Assembly (NCBI GenBank): GCA_964384025.1
Contig: CAYLJJ010000001.1
Location: 171,511 to 235,510 of the forward strand
DNA: 64,000 bases
Source: CAYLJJ01 sp964384025
GTDB taxonomy: Bacteria; Myxococcota_A; Bradymonadia; UBA7976; UBA1532
Direction: 5' to 3'
In this document: one piece after another, positions 24,115 to 31,705 of the stretch
How the letters are laid out: the number at the start of each line of letters is the position of its first letter
Numbering within the stretch: the first letter of the stretch is position 1
Made by a program: the position numbers and the translations under genes
Notes under the pieces: generated by a model
Seen by the model: the letters and a program-made list of their open reading frames with translations, nothing else
Told to the model about the DNA's origin: nothing
Databases searched by the model: none

Positions 24115-24528
24115 TCAGGGAGGACCACCAACAGGCGGACCCGCTCTCCCTGGATCGATCTTGGGATCTGCCAAAGGGATCGGAGCCCCATCCTTGATCA
24201 CAGGCCCCTGCTTTGGTTGGAGGATCACATCTGGGAGATGTTGTTGCCCCTCTTGGAGCTGAACTTTGATCTCTTGGGGTTGATACTCTATGTGGGCGAT
24301 GCGGATAAGATATTCACCTGAGGGGATCGGTTCTCCATGGCCCTGTTGATCTAGGACATTGTGGATCGCAAAGATACCGCTTGAATTGCTCAACACCACC
24401 TCGGTATGAGGCTCCGTGCTCACCTCGGCGCGTTGGATGGGCTGCCCATCCGGGTCCAGCACTCGCGCGATCAAGGCAGGAGGAGGCCCACTACAGGCTA
24501 AGAGGAGCAGGCAGGAGAGAGCGCGCAT
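24115..24528 (-). CDS. Small lipoprotein with carboxypeptidase-regulatory-like domain
   Basis: The protein has 137 residues. I choose the ATG at 24528 because a strong GGAGGTG site precedes it and because MRALSCLLLLACSG is a complete lipoprotein signal (Cys12); the in-frame start at 24573 would bury it. Residues 20-95 form a CarboxypepD_reg-like beta-sandwich (VLDPDGQPIQRAEVSTEP, SNSSGIFAIHNV, SGEYLIRIAHIEYQPQEIKV). The tail is Pro/Gly-rich. Such domains are common structural modules on surface proteins. It is upstream of the heparinase-like gene and probably co-transcribed with it. Confidence 0.75.
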   Translation of the reverse strand: MRALSCLLLLACSGPPPALIARVLDPDGQPIQRAEVSTEPHTEVVLSNSSGIFAIHNVLDQQGHGEPIPSGEYLIRIAHIEYQPQEIKVQLQEGQQHLPDVILQPKQGPVIKDGAPIPLADPKIDPGRAGPPVGGPP

Positions 24529-24623
24529 ATTCACCTCCAGAGCAGGAGAGAGCCTAAATGGGATTGCTCCCAAAGAGAAGAGAGGTCATCTTAAGATGAA
24601 AAATTGGTCTTTGAGTAGAAAAG

Positions 24624-25613
24624 ATGCTGGAGCGAGAAGCGAGCCTCCGCGCTCAGATCACTCGGGATGGAGAGAATCTCAGGGCGCTCATTGAGCTGAG
24701 CAGGTTTATCAAGGAGCCAGAGGAAGCGGCAGCCCTGGGACGACGCGCAGAGAAGCTTTTAGAGAGCCTAAGCGAGGAGCGCAGTGAGCAAGCTTTTGAA
24801 CGCTTAGAGAGTGCTGCTGAAGCCTTCCCAGAAGATGAAGATCTACAGTGGGGGGTGGCTGAGGCCTTTCGTTCAGCTCGCCAATTGAAGGCCGCTCGCC
24901 GTGCTTATAGACGTTATCTCAGGCTCTCACCGGGAGATCCCAGCGCCCTTCACCTCTTGGCTGCGGTTGGCGGTGCTCCCACTCCAATGCGCTCCAACGA
25001 CGGCTATCTTATCGACCTCTTTGATCAATTTGCTCCTGACTTTGATCAGATCTTGGAGGAACTGGACTATCAAGCGCCCAAGCATATCTCCCGCGCTGTG
25101 GAGCGTTTTCTACCTCGAGATGAACCCCTCTCAGCCGCCGATTTGGGTTGCGGAACAGGGCTTTGTGGCCTGGAGATCGCCCCCTTTGTTTCTGAGCTAT
25201 TGGGGGTTGATCTCTCCAAGGAAAGTTTGACTCTGGCCGAGAAAAGAGGAGTCTATGACGCCCTGGAACACGAAGAGATCATGGATTTCCTCGCGCTTTA
25301 TGAGGAGCACTTCTCAATCCTTACTGCGGCGGACGTCCTGGTCTATTTTGGAGATCTAGGCCCCTTCCTCTACGCCGCCGCTGAGGCTCTGAGACCAGAT
25401 GGAATCTTGATCTTCACAGTAGAGAAAGGGGAGGGGATGGGTCGCCCTCAGCTTCAAACCACCGGGCGCTTCACCCACAACGAGCAGCATATCTTGGATC
25501 AAGCCTATGAAGCGGAGCTGGAGCTGTTGGGTCTAGAGGAGGTCTGCCTGCGTTATGAGCTGTCTGAGCCTGTCTGGGGCTGGCTGGTGAGCCTCCGTCG
25601 CCCAGAGTTTTGA
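24624..25613 (+). CDS. TPR - class I SAM-dependent methyltransferase fusion
   Basis: The protein has 329 residues. Residues about 35-115 are helical TPR-like repeats (AFERLESAAEAFPEDEDLQW, RRYLRLSPGDPSALHLLAAV). Residues about 125-325 are a Rossmann methyltransferase with LSAADLGCGTGLCGLEIAP as the SAM-binding motif I, then LLGVDLSKESLTLAEKRG and the motif ALRPDGILIFTVEKGEG. The arrangement matches many TPR-methyltransferases of unknown substrate, some annotated as trans-aconitate or biotin-synthesis-like enzymes. It is divergent from the small lipoprotein gene and probably monocistronic. Confidence 0.82.
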   Translation: MLEREASLRAQITRDGENLRALIELSRFIKEPEEAAALGRRAEKLLESLSEERSEQAFERLESAAEAFPEDEDLQWGVAEAFRSARQLKAARRAYRRYLRLSPGDPSALHLLAAVGGAPTPMRSNDGYLIDLFDQFAPDFDQILEELDYQAPKHISRAVERFLPRDEPLSAADLGCGTGLCGLEIAPFVSELLGVDLSKESLTLAEKRGVYDALEHEEIMDFLALYEEHFSILTAADVLVYFGDLGPFLYAAAEALRPDGILIFTVEKGEGMGRPQLQTTGRFTHNEQHILDQAYEAELELLGLEEVCLRYELSEPVWGWLVSLRRPEF

Positions 25614-25626
25614 TAGACCGTCATGA

Positions 25627-26004
25627 TCAGTTGTGGTTATGTCCCTTATGAGCGTCCACTTCGCTGTGTGTTCCCATCTGCTTTAGGGCCATCTTGCAGA
25701 GCGGGCAGGTGTTATCGCCCTTCTGCATCCGCGCATAATGCACTGAGCCCATATCACAGTAGTAGGCACCCTCTGGGATCTTCTCTTTGCTGACAGGGGG
25801 GTCGATCTTCGCGCCCTCTGGGCTGACCTTGATCTTATCGACCTTGGGCGCAGCGGGTTTCTCTGCGACTTTGGGAGCGATCTGCTTTTGAGCGCTCTTT
25901 TGGGTCGCAGGCGCAGGGTTCTTGGCCTCTTTTTCGCTGTGCTTGTCGCAGTTACAAGCGATACAGAGCAGGAGGCTGGGGAAGAGAAGCGGGAGGAAAT
26001 TCAT
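25627..26004 (-). CDS. Metal-binding lipoprotein of the copper/silver-type module
   Basis: The protein has 125 residues. The lipobox LLCIAC puts the lipidated Cys at 17, and a further Cys19 follows (CNCDK). A Lys/Ala/Pro linker leads to a domain with YYCDMGSVHYARMQKGDNTC and PLCKMALKQMG, the pattern of the heavy-metal-binding domain (YxCPMHPxxxxxxPGxCPxCxMxL). It ends in a His-rich tail HSEVDAHKGHNHN. It should bind copper, silver or zinc in the periplasm. Its ATG overlaps the regulator stop codon (ATGA), making it the last gene of a kinase-regulator-lipoprotein operon facing the efflux operon. Confidence 0.82.
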   Translation of the reverse strand: MNFLPLLFPSLLLCIACNCDKHSEKEAKNPAPATQKSAQKQIAPKVAEKPAAPKVDKIKVSPEGAKIDPPVSKEKIPEGAYYCDMGSVHYARMQKGDNTCPLCKMALKQMGTHSEVDAHKGHNHN

Positions 26005-27371
26005 GTTGTGTCTCCACGGTTAAGAGGCCCCGTGCCGTTGGGGACGAGGCCATATTTATCCAGGCGGTAGATGAGCACATGCCTGGGAAGCTTAAGGAAT
26101 CGCGCGGTGGCGGAGCGGTTGCCGCCCATCTTAAGCAGCGCTGCCTTGATGATCGCGATCTCATGGGCGATGAGATCAAAGCCCTCATCGGGCAGGCTGA
26201 TGGGCTGTGCGGAGATAGACTCTCCACACAGCTCTGGAGGAAGATCCTCTCTGGTGAGCATCTCAGTGTCACGCAGCAGCACCATTCGCTCTACGACGTT
26301 GCGCAGCTCGCGAACATTGCCTGGCCAGGCGTAGCTCATGAGCGCTTCATCAACCTCACGATCGAGGCTGACCCCTGGAGCGAGCTGGCGCAGAAAGTGG
26401 CGGGTGAGCACAGGAATATCTTCGCGTCTGCGCCGCAGCGGCGGCACCTCCAGTGGGATCACATGGAGGCGGTAGTAAAGATCCCGACGAAACAAGCCCT
26501 CACTGATCCGCGCCCTGAGATCTTGATGAGTCGCAGTCAGGATGCGTACATCCACCCGCTCGGCGCGATTTGATCCCAGCCTCTCCACATGCTTGTCCTG
26601 AAGGACACGCAGCAGCTTGGATTGCAGCGAGGGGGACATCTCCGCGATCTCATCTAGAAAGAGCGTTCCCCCCCGCGCCACGAGGAACTTCCCATCCCGC
26701 CGCACATCCGCGCCTGTGAAGGCGCCCGCCTCATGTCCAAAGAGTGTGGACTCCAGCAACTCAGCGGGGATCGCCGCACAGTTAATCGCGATAAAGGGTG
26801 CCTTAGCCCTTAGGCTGCGCATATGGATCGCACGAGCCACCAGCTCCTTACCTACACCCGATTCACCGAAGATCATCACCGGGGCTTCGCTGCCTGCCAC
26901 CTTATCCACGATACGCAACACATGGTTCATCGCTGGAGAGGCCGCGACCATCGATGCCTTCTCCTCTTTAAACGCATGGCTCTTGGAGCGAGTCGCCCTG
27001 CGATGGTCGAACGCCCGCGCCAGCTCAGCGATGAGCGCCTTGGTGTTGACCGGCTTCTCCACATAGTGGAAGGCCCCATGTCGCATCGCTTCCAGCGCCC
27101 GCGTACTCCCTCCAAACGCCGTTAAAATCAGGACCACCGCCTGAGGATCGCGTTTGTGGATGGCGTTGAGAAGCTCAAAGCCGTCAAGACCAGGCATCTT
27201 TAGGTCGGTGAGCACGAGGTCGTGGCGAGATGGATCATAGAGCGCCAGGCCTTGAGCACCATCAGGGGCCTGATCCACGATCAGCCCGTGGTCTGCGAGG
27301 TTCATCGCCAGGATCTCGCGAAGGCTGTCATCATCCTCAATCAGTAGGAGCCGCGCGCCTGAAAGGATCAT
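26001..27371 (-). CDS. NtrC-family sigma-54-dependent response regulator
   Basis: The protein has 456 residues in the standard order. The receiver domain (1-120) has the acidic pocket IEDDDS and phosphoacceptor in LVLTDLKMPGLDG. The AAA+ domain has Walker A GESGVGKE, the sigma-54 contact loop GAFTGA, Walker B GGTLFLDEIAEM and an arginine-finger region. The Fis-type helix-turn-helix includes GGNRSATARFLKLPRHVLIY. It resembles ZraR-type activators. Phosphorylated by the kinase encoded upstream (ATGA overlap), it should activate the divergent efflux operon; the palindrome at 28535-28560 is the likely binding site. Confidence 0.94.
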   Translation of the reverse strand: MILSGARLLLIEDDDSLREILAMNLADHGLIVDQAPDGAQGLALYDPSRHDLVLTDLKMPGLDGFELLNAIHKRDPQAVVLILTAFGGSTRALEAMRHGAFHYVEKPVNTKALIAELARAFDHRRATRSKSHAFKEEKASMVAASPAMNHVLRIVDKVAGSEAPVMIFGESGVGKELVARAIHMRSLRAKAPFIAINCAAIPAELLESTLFGHEAGAFTGADVRRDGKFLVARGGTLFLDEIAEMSPSLQSKLLRVLQDKHVERLGSNRAERVDVRILTATHQDLRARISEGLFRRDLYYRLHVIPLEVPPLRRRREDIPVLTRHFLRQLAPGVSLDREVDEALMSYAWPGNVRELRNVVERMVLLRDTEMLTREDLPPELCGESISAQPISLPDEGFDLIAHEIAIIKAALLKMGGNRSATARFLKLPRHVLIYRLDKYGLVPNGTGPLNRGDTT

Positions 27372-28468
27372 ATTTTCTGCTCCTCACGAGGCAGACAGAT
27401 CCAAAAAATCGTCCGTCCTGGTCTGCTCTCTACATCGAGGAAGCCGCCGTGAGCCTCAACAATTCGACTGGAAATGCTCAGCCCCAATCCGCTTCCTGTG
27501 GGCTTTGTACTGAAATAGGGGTTGAAGATCTTATCCAGATCCTCTTTGGCAATCCCAGGTCCACGATCTTCAACACCGATACAATCATGGAGTTGTTCTA
27601 CCACTGAGCGAGTGCAGGCACAAAACCGGATCTGGGCGGGCTCCTCCTGAGCAGCCAAGCTGTTAAGGCTCAAGTTGAGGAGCACCTGAGCGATCTGATC
27701 TCGATCAGCCCAGATGCTGGCCTCCTTTGGGATCTCGATCTCAAACTGAGCCTCTTCGTCATGGTGCTGTACGAGGCTGATGATCTCTTCCAGGAGTGGA
27801 CGCAGAGAGACATGCGCTCGTGCTTGAAGAGAGGGTCGTGCGAAGGTCAAAAAGTCACTCACGACACGGTTGAGTCGCGCGATCTCACGGAGCTGAAGTT
27901 CAACCAAGCGCTGCTTGCTGTGCTCAGGGGGGAGCGCAAGCGCCAAGCCCTCTGCTGCGCCCATGATCGAAGCGAGGGGGTTGCGGATCTCATGAGCGAC
28001 CCCCGCCAGTAGTTCTCCAAGAGCACTAAGCTTACCCGCTCGGATAAGCTCATCAGCCAAGGCATCGCGCTCTTGGATCGAAACCATCAGGGTGCGGTTG
28101 ATCTTCCGTTGGTGTTCAACGAGGAGGCCGGTGAGGCCACCCACTGCGAAATAGAGCAGCACCTCAAAAAGCTTATCGATGGTGGGTGCAGGATCGCGAT
28201 GTTGGCTGCTCATAAAAAAAGCATGAGGGAGGTAAGCGAGGCTTGAGAGCAGGGCTGCACCAAGGCCACCGGAGAGCCCAAAGCTAAAGGCTGCGAGTAC
28301 AACAGGGAGATAAAATAGGCGGCGATAGATGTTATGTGAGCCTACATGCTGAACGCCCGTCAAATAGTGCCCAAGGGTGATCGCTGCGATCAGCCCTAAG
28401 GCCAGCAGCGCTTGGGATTTGGGAGCAGGAAAGCGGATCATAGGGCCTCTCATTGAGCGATCACTCAC
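27368..28468 (-). CDS. Membrane sensor histidine kinase
   Basis: The protein has 366 residues. Residues about 17-115 contain four predicted membrane helices resembling the DUF4118-type sensor region of KdpD-like kinases, with a cytosolic coiled coil next. The phosphoacceptor motif is VAHEIRNPLASIMG. The ATP-binding domain has the N box QVLLNLSLNSLAAQ, then VEDRGPGIAKEDLDKIFNPY and TGSGLGLSISSRIVEAHGG. The start is uncertain: GTG at 28468, with two in-frame ATGs shortly after, the second preceded by AGAGG. It overlaps the regulator gene by four bases and forms a two-component system with it, most likely sensing metal in or near the membrane. Confidence 0.93.
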   Translation of the reverse strand: MSDRSMRGPMIRFPAPKSQALLALGLIAAITLGHYLTGVQHVGSHNIYRRLFYLPVVLAAFSFGLSGGLGAALLSSLAYLPHAFFMSSQHRDPAPTIDKLFEVLLYFAVGGLTGLLVEHQRKINRTLMVSIQERDALADELIRAGKLSALGELLAGVAHEIRNPLASIMGAAEGLALALPPEHSKQRLVELQLREIARLNRVVSDFLTFARPSLQARAHVSLRPLLEEIISLVQHHDEEAQFEIEIPKEASIWADRDQIAQVLLNLSLNSLAAQEEPAQIRFCACTRSVVEQLHDCIGVEDRGPGIAKEDLDKIFNPYFSTKPTGSGLGLSISSRIVEAHGGFLDVESRPGRTIFWICLPREEQKI

Positions 28469-28534
28469 CTATCCATGAATCGTTCCGTGTAGAAACTCAG
28501 GAGTTGGTGTAAGCGATATAGCTTCAGATTAAAG

Positions 28535-28560
28535 ATTATTCTTCAACATTGAAGAATAAT
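28535..28560. promoter_or_regulatory. 26-bp palindrome, candidate activator site for the efflux operon
   Basis: Two perfect 12-base arms (ATTATTCTTCAA and TTGAAGAATAAT) are separated by only two bases. A further half-site, CTTCAA, follows at 28561. The centre lies about 65-75 bases upstream of a -24/-12 promoter candidate, the usual distance for an NtrC-type upstream activating sequence. It is also between the divergent kinase/regulator and efflux operons, so one site could serve both. The link to the regulator at 26001-27371 is inferred from position. Confidence 0.6.
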
Positions 28561-28609
28561 CTTCAAACCGAGCGGGGATACTGACGTCTCTCTGCGCTCT
28601 CCGTCTCTG

Positions 28610-28623
28610 GGAATGGCCTCTGC
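28610..28623 (+). promoter_or_regulatory. Sigma-54 (-24/-12) promoter candidate for the efflux operon
   Basis: GG at 28610-28611 and GC at 28622-28623 are separated by exactly ten bases, in the context GGGAATGGCCTCTGCA. The invariant GG and TGCA parts of the consensus TGGCAC-N5-TTGCA are present but the CAC part is not. It would start transcription about 18 bases before the efflux operon's first start codon, leaving room for the AAGGGAG ribosome binding site. The nearby sigma-54 activator gene makes it plausible. Confidence 0.45.
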
Positions 28624-28652
28624 AAAAGCTCTTCATAACCAAAGGGAGTCGT

Positions 28653-29885
28653 ATGAGGTTTCTTTTTGCCCTTGGGTTGCTCGGCTGTGTGAGCCGCCCC
28701 ACGCTTGAGCCACCCATTTCTTCTACAGCAGCCTTACATCCCGAGCTGCGCGCTCAACGGGCCAAGTGGGAGGCGGTCGCTGCTGCTGCACGCGCAGCTT
28801 ATCGCTGGCCTGATCCCGTCCTGAGCTATAGCTATGCGCCCCGCCCTGTTGAGACAAAGTTAGGGGCGCTGAGCCATGCGATCAGCGTCACCCAAAGGAT
28901 CCCCTGGCTCAGCAAACCCAGAACCGATCAGGCGCGGGAGCGGGCACGAGCACAAGTTGAAGCTGCGCGTTATAAGGCGTTGGGGTTGGCGACGCAGCGG
29001 CGGGTGGCGAGGCCCTACTGGACACGGTGGCGCATCCGGCAGCAGCGAAGCCTGCTTGAGGCACAGCTCAAGGCGCTCGATGCTCTGATGAGCGGCGCTC
29101 TAAGCGCTGTCGCTATCGGTCAAACAAAGGCCGCGACGCTCTCTGAGATCGCGCTTTGGCGTGTTCGTTTGGAGGAGCGCCATGATGCGCTCATGGATGA
29201 AGAGTTCAGCGCTTCGGCGCAGCTTGATGGAGCGCTGGGAGGCGCGAAGATCGAGATCAAAGCACCACGGGATGCAGCCCTCACGGTGACCTCCTTAAAA
29301 GCCCTCCTTGAGCAGGCTGCTCAACACCCCCGTCTTCAGGTCGCCCAAGCGCAGCTTCTCACGCGCGGCGTTGAACTTGAGCGTGCGCAGCTCGCCAAGC
29401 GTCCCGATCTATTGGTAGCTGCAAAGTGGTCGATAATCGATGAGGCAGAGGGGGGGCCTCCTGAGGCGGGGCGTGATGCGCTCTCGATCAGCGCTGGCTT
29501 AACGCTCCCGCTTTGGTCGGAGGCGATCTCAAGCGGCATAGAAGCGGCCGAAGCGAAGCAACGCTCTGCTGAAGCGGACTTGGAAGCGGAGCGCCTCGCG
29601 CTCTCTACGGAGATCAGCGCGACCTATGCTCAGCTGAACCGCGTGGCTCGTCGAGTTCACAGGATCAAGCACACGCTCCTACCTCAAGCGAAGAGCCATC
29701 TCAAGATGCTGAGCGGTCACTTTGAGACGGGGCATCTCAACCTTGAAGCGTTGCTCCGCGCTACGCTCGACACCCTAGATATTGAGGTCGCGCTTATCGA
29801 AGCCCGCGCCGCTCATGCGATCATTTGGGCCGATTTAGAAGCCCTCGTTGGCCGCCCCCTCAACGCAGCTCAAGGAGCTCGATGA
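28653..29885 (+). CDS. Outer-membrane efflux lipoprotein (TolC/CusC family)
   Basis: The protein has 410 residues. The signal peptide ends in LGLLGC (Cys12), as in lipidated CusC-type channels. The rest shows the two-fold helical repeat of TolC-family proteins: PDPVLSYSYAPRP and LSHAISVTQRIPW in the first half, LLVAAKWSIIDEAEG and LSISAGLTLPLWSE in the second, with long Ala/Leu/Glu helices. It would form the outer-membrane exit duct for the RND metal pump. Its stop overlaps the start of the adaptor gene (ATGA). An AAGGGAG site precedes the ATG. Confidence 0.9.
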   Translation: MRFLFALGLLGCVSRPTLEPPISSTAALHPELRAQRAKWEAVAAAARAAYRWPDPVLSYSYAPRPVETKLGALSHAISVTQRIPWLSKPRTDQARERARAQVEAARYKALGLATQRRVARPYWTRWRIRQQRSLLEAQLKALDALMSGALSAVAIGQTKAATLSEIALWRVRLEERHDALMDEEFSASAQLDGALGGAKIEIKAPRDAALTVTSLKALLEQAAQHPRLQVAQAQLLTRGVELERAQLAKRPDLLVAAKWSIIDEAEGGPPEAGRDALSISAGLTLPLWSEAISSGIEAAEAKQRSAEADLEAERLALSTEISATYAQLNRVARRVHRIKHTLLPQAKSHLKMLSGHFETGHLNLEALLRATLDTLDIEVALIEARAAHAIIWADLEALVGRPLNAAQGAR

Positions 29886-31705
29886 TGAAGATCTCTCCTC
29901 AGCTCAAAAAGCTCCACTTTGTGCTCGCCCCGCTGCTCTGGATCCTTATCGGTGTGGGCCTTGGCCTCTTGATTCAACCTGGAGGCTCAACCTCGCGCTC
30001 TACACACGCAGAGCATGAAGAGCACGGCGCGCAAAGCTGGACCTGCTCAATGCACCCACAGATCCAAGCCCCTGAATCGGGGCAATGCCCCATCTGTGGG
30101 ATGGATCTGATCCCCGCTGATGGAACTGGCGATGGAGAAGCTCTCGCCGATGATGAGCTGCGCCTCTCCGCCCGCGCTGTTCGCCTCGCTCAGATCCGCA
30201 CCACCCCTGTTGAGCCCATCTCATTGAGCGGCTCTACTCGAGCGCTCTTGGGTCGCGTTGTTCCTGATGAGGCGCGGCTGCGCGCAGTGACCGCTTGGAT
30301 CGGGGGTCGGATCGATCTGCTCAAGGTCTCTACGACCGGCGAAGCAGTACGCCGAGGCCAGCGCCTCGCCACGCTCTATAGCCCTGAGATCTACGCAGCA
30401 CATCAAGCTCTCTTGGCTGCCCAAGCTCAACTCAAAGAGCTTCAAGGCGCGACGCCCTATGCGCTTAAAGCTGCTCAGGTACAGCTGGAGGCAGCTCAAC
30501 AGCGACTCAGGCTCTTGGGTGTAAGCGAAGCCAATCTTAAACGGATGCTCAAGGCGAAGAAGCCTTGGACTCAGATCTCGATCCGCAGCACGGCGGCAGG
30601 GACCGTCCTTGAGCGACATGTACATCAGGGCGACTATGTAAAAACAGGGCAGGTGCTCTATCAGATCGCCGATCTCGATCAGGTTTGGATCAACCTCGAT
30701 GCCTACGAGTCTGATCTCAGCGTAGCGCGGCTCAACCAGCAGGTTGTGATCAAGCTAGAGGCGCTCCCAGAGCAAGCGTTTCAGGGGCTGATCACCTTCA
30801 TCGATCCGATTGTAGATCCAAAGACGCGCACCGCGCGGCTCAGAGTGGAGGTTGAGAACAGAGAGGGTCTACTTAAGCCGGGGATGTACGCTCACGCGCT
30901 CTTAACGCAGGCTCAAGATACAGACGCACCGGTCTTGGCGATCCCACACACCGCCCCTCTCTTCGCGGGTCGGCGTGCGCTGGTCTATATCGAGAAGGGC
31001 AAAGAGGGAGAGGAGAGGCGCTATCAAGCCAAGGATGTGGTGTTGGGAGCGCGGGTCGGCGAGTTCTTTCCGGTGTTAGCGGGGCTAAAGCGTGGCGATG
31101 AGGTGGTCACCCATGGGGCCTTTGCCTTGGACGCTGATCTTCAGATCCGTGGGGGTCTGAGCCTTATGGCTCGACCCGACGACAGAAGCTCCTCCGCTTT
31201 AGATGAGGTGTTGGCGCTGGAGGAGGCGGCGTTGAAGCAGCTCGCGCCGACCGTTACAGGCTATCTGGATGTACAAGAGCGCCTCGCTGACAGCCTGCTT
31301 CCCGCTGCCATTGAGCGCGCTCGGGCTTGGCGAGCTGCGGTGGAGGAGACCAAGTTGAATCTCCTCGCTCCTGCCGCCAGCCTCGCTTGGTCTGGGCTCC
31401 GACGCCAACTCATCAGCGATCTTGATCGCCTGCTGGTGGCGACTGAGTTGGCCGAGGCTCGCGTCATCTTCGGGCACCTCACCCGTGACATGGATCAGCT
31501 CCTCCTTAAGTTTGGCAACCCGGTGAAGACACCCCTGCGCTTGGCATTCTGCCCTATGGCCTTCGAGAACAAAGGAGGGTTTTGGTATCAGCGCGCCTCA
31601 AAGGTCAACAACGTCTATTACGGCGATGAGATGCGTGAGTGCGGAGAACTCCGTGCCACGGTAGAACCCGCTGCACATCTGCTGCCCTCTGAGCGTGAAA
31701 AATGA
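29882..31705 (+). CDS. RND efflux periplasmic adaptor with heavy-metal-binding domain (CusB type)
   Basis: The protein has 607 residues from the ATG at 29882 (upstream in-frame codons belong to the TolC-like gene). After one membrane anchor (about 12-31) comes a His-rich stretch, then a heavy-metal-binding domain at about 53-78 (WTCSMHPQ, CPICGMDLIP). The usual hairpin, barrel-sandwich hybrid and beta-barrel parts follow, for example ISIRSTAAGTVLERHVHQGD and LKPGMYAHALL. The C-terminal part (about 550-600) carries FCPMAFENKGGFWYQRASK and VYYGDEMRECGEL, a second metal-binding-like domain seen in CusB relatives. It should deliver copper or silver to the pump. Confidence 0.93.
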   Translation: MMKISPQLKKLHFVLAPLLWILIGVGLGLLIQPGGSTSRSTHAEHEEHGAQSWTCSMHPQIQAPESGQCPICGMDLIPADGTGDGEALADDELRLSARAVRLAQIRTTPVEPISLSGSTRALLGRVVPDEARLRAVTAWIGGRIDLLKVSTTGEAVRRGQRLATLYSPEIYAAHQALLAAQAQLKELQGATPYALKAAQVQLEAAQQRLRLLGVSEANLKRMLKAKKPWTQISIRSTAAGTVLERHVHQGDYVKTGQVLYQIADLDQVWINLDAYESDLSVARLNQQVVIKLEALPEQAFQGLITFIDPIVDPKTRTARLRVEVENREGLLKPGMYAHALLTQAQDTDAPVLAIPHTAPLFAGRRALVYIEKGKEGEERRYQAKDVVLGARVGEFFPVLAGLKRGDEVVTHGAFALDADLQIRGGLSLMARPDDRSSSALDEVLALEEAALKQLAPTVTGYLDVQERLADSLLPAAIERARAWRAAVEETKLNLLAPAASLAWSGLRRQLISDLDRLLVATELAEARVIFGHLTRDMDQLLLKFGNPVKTPLRLAFCPMAFENKGGFWYQRASKVNNVYYGDEMRECGELRATVEPAAHLLPSEREK

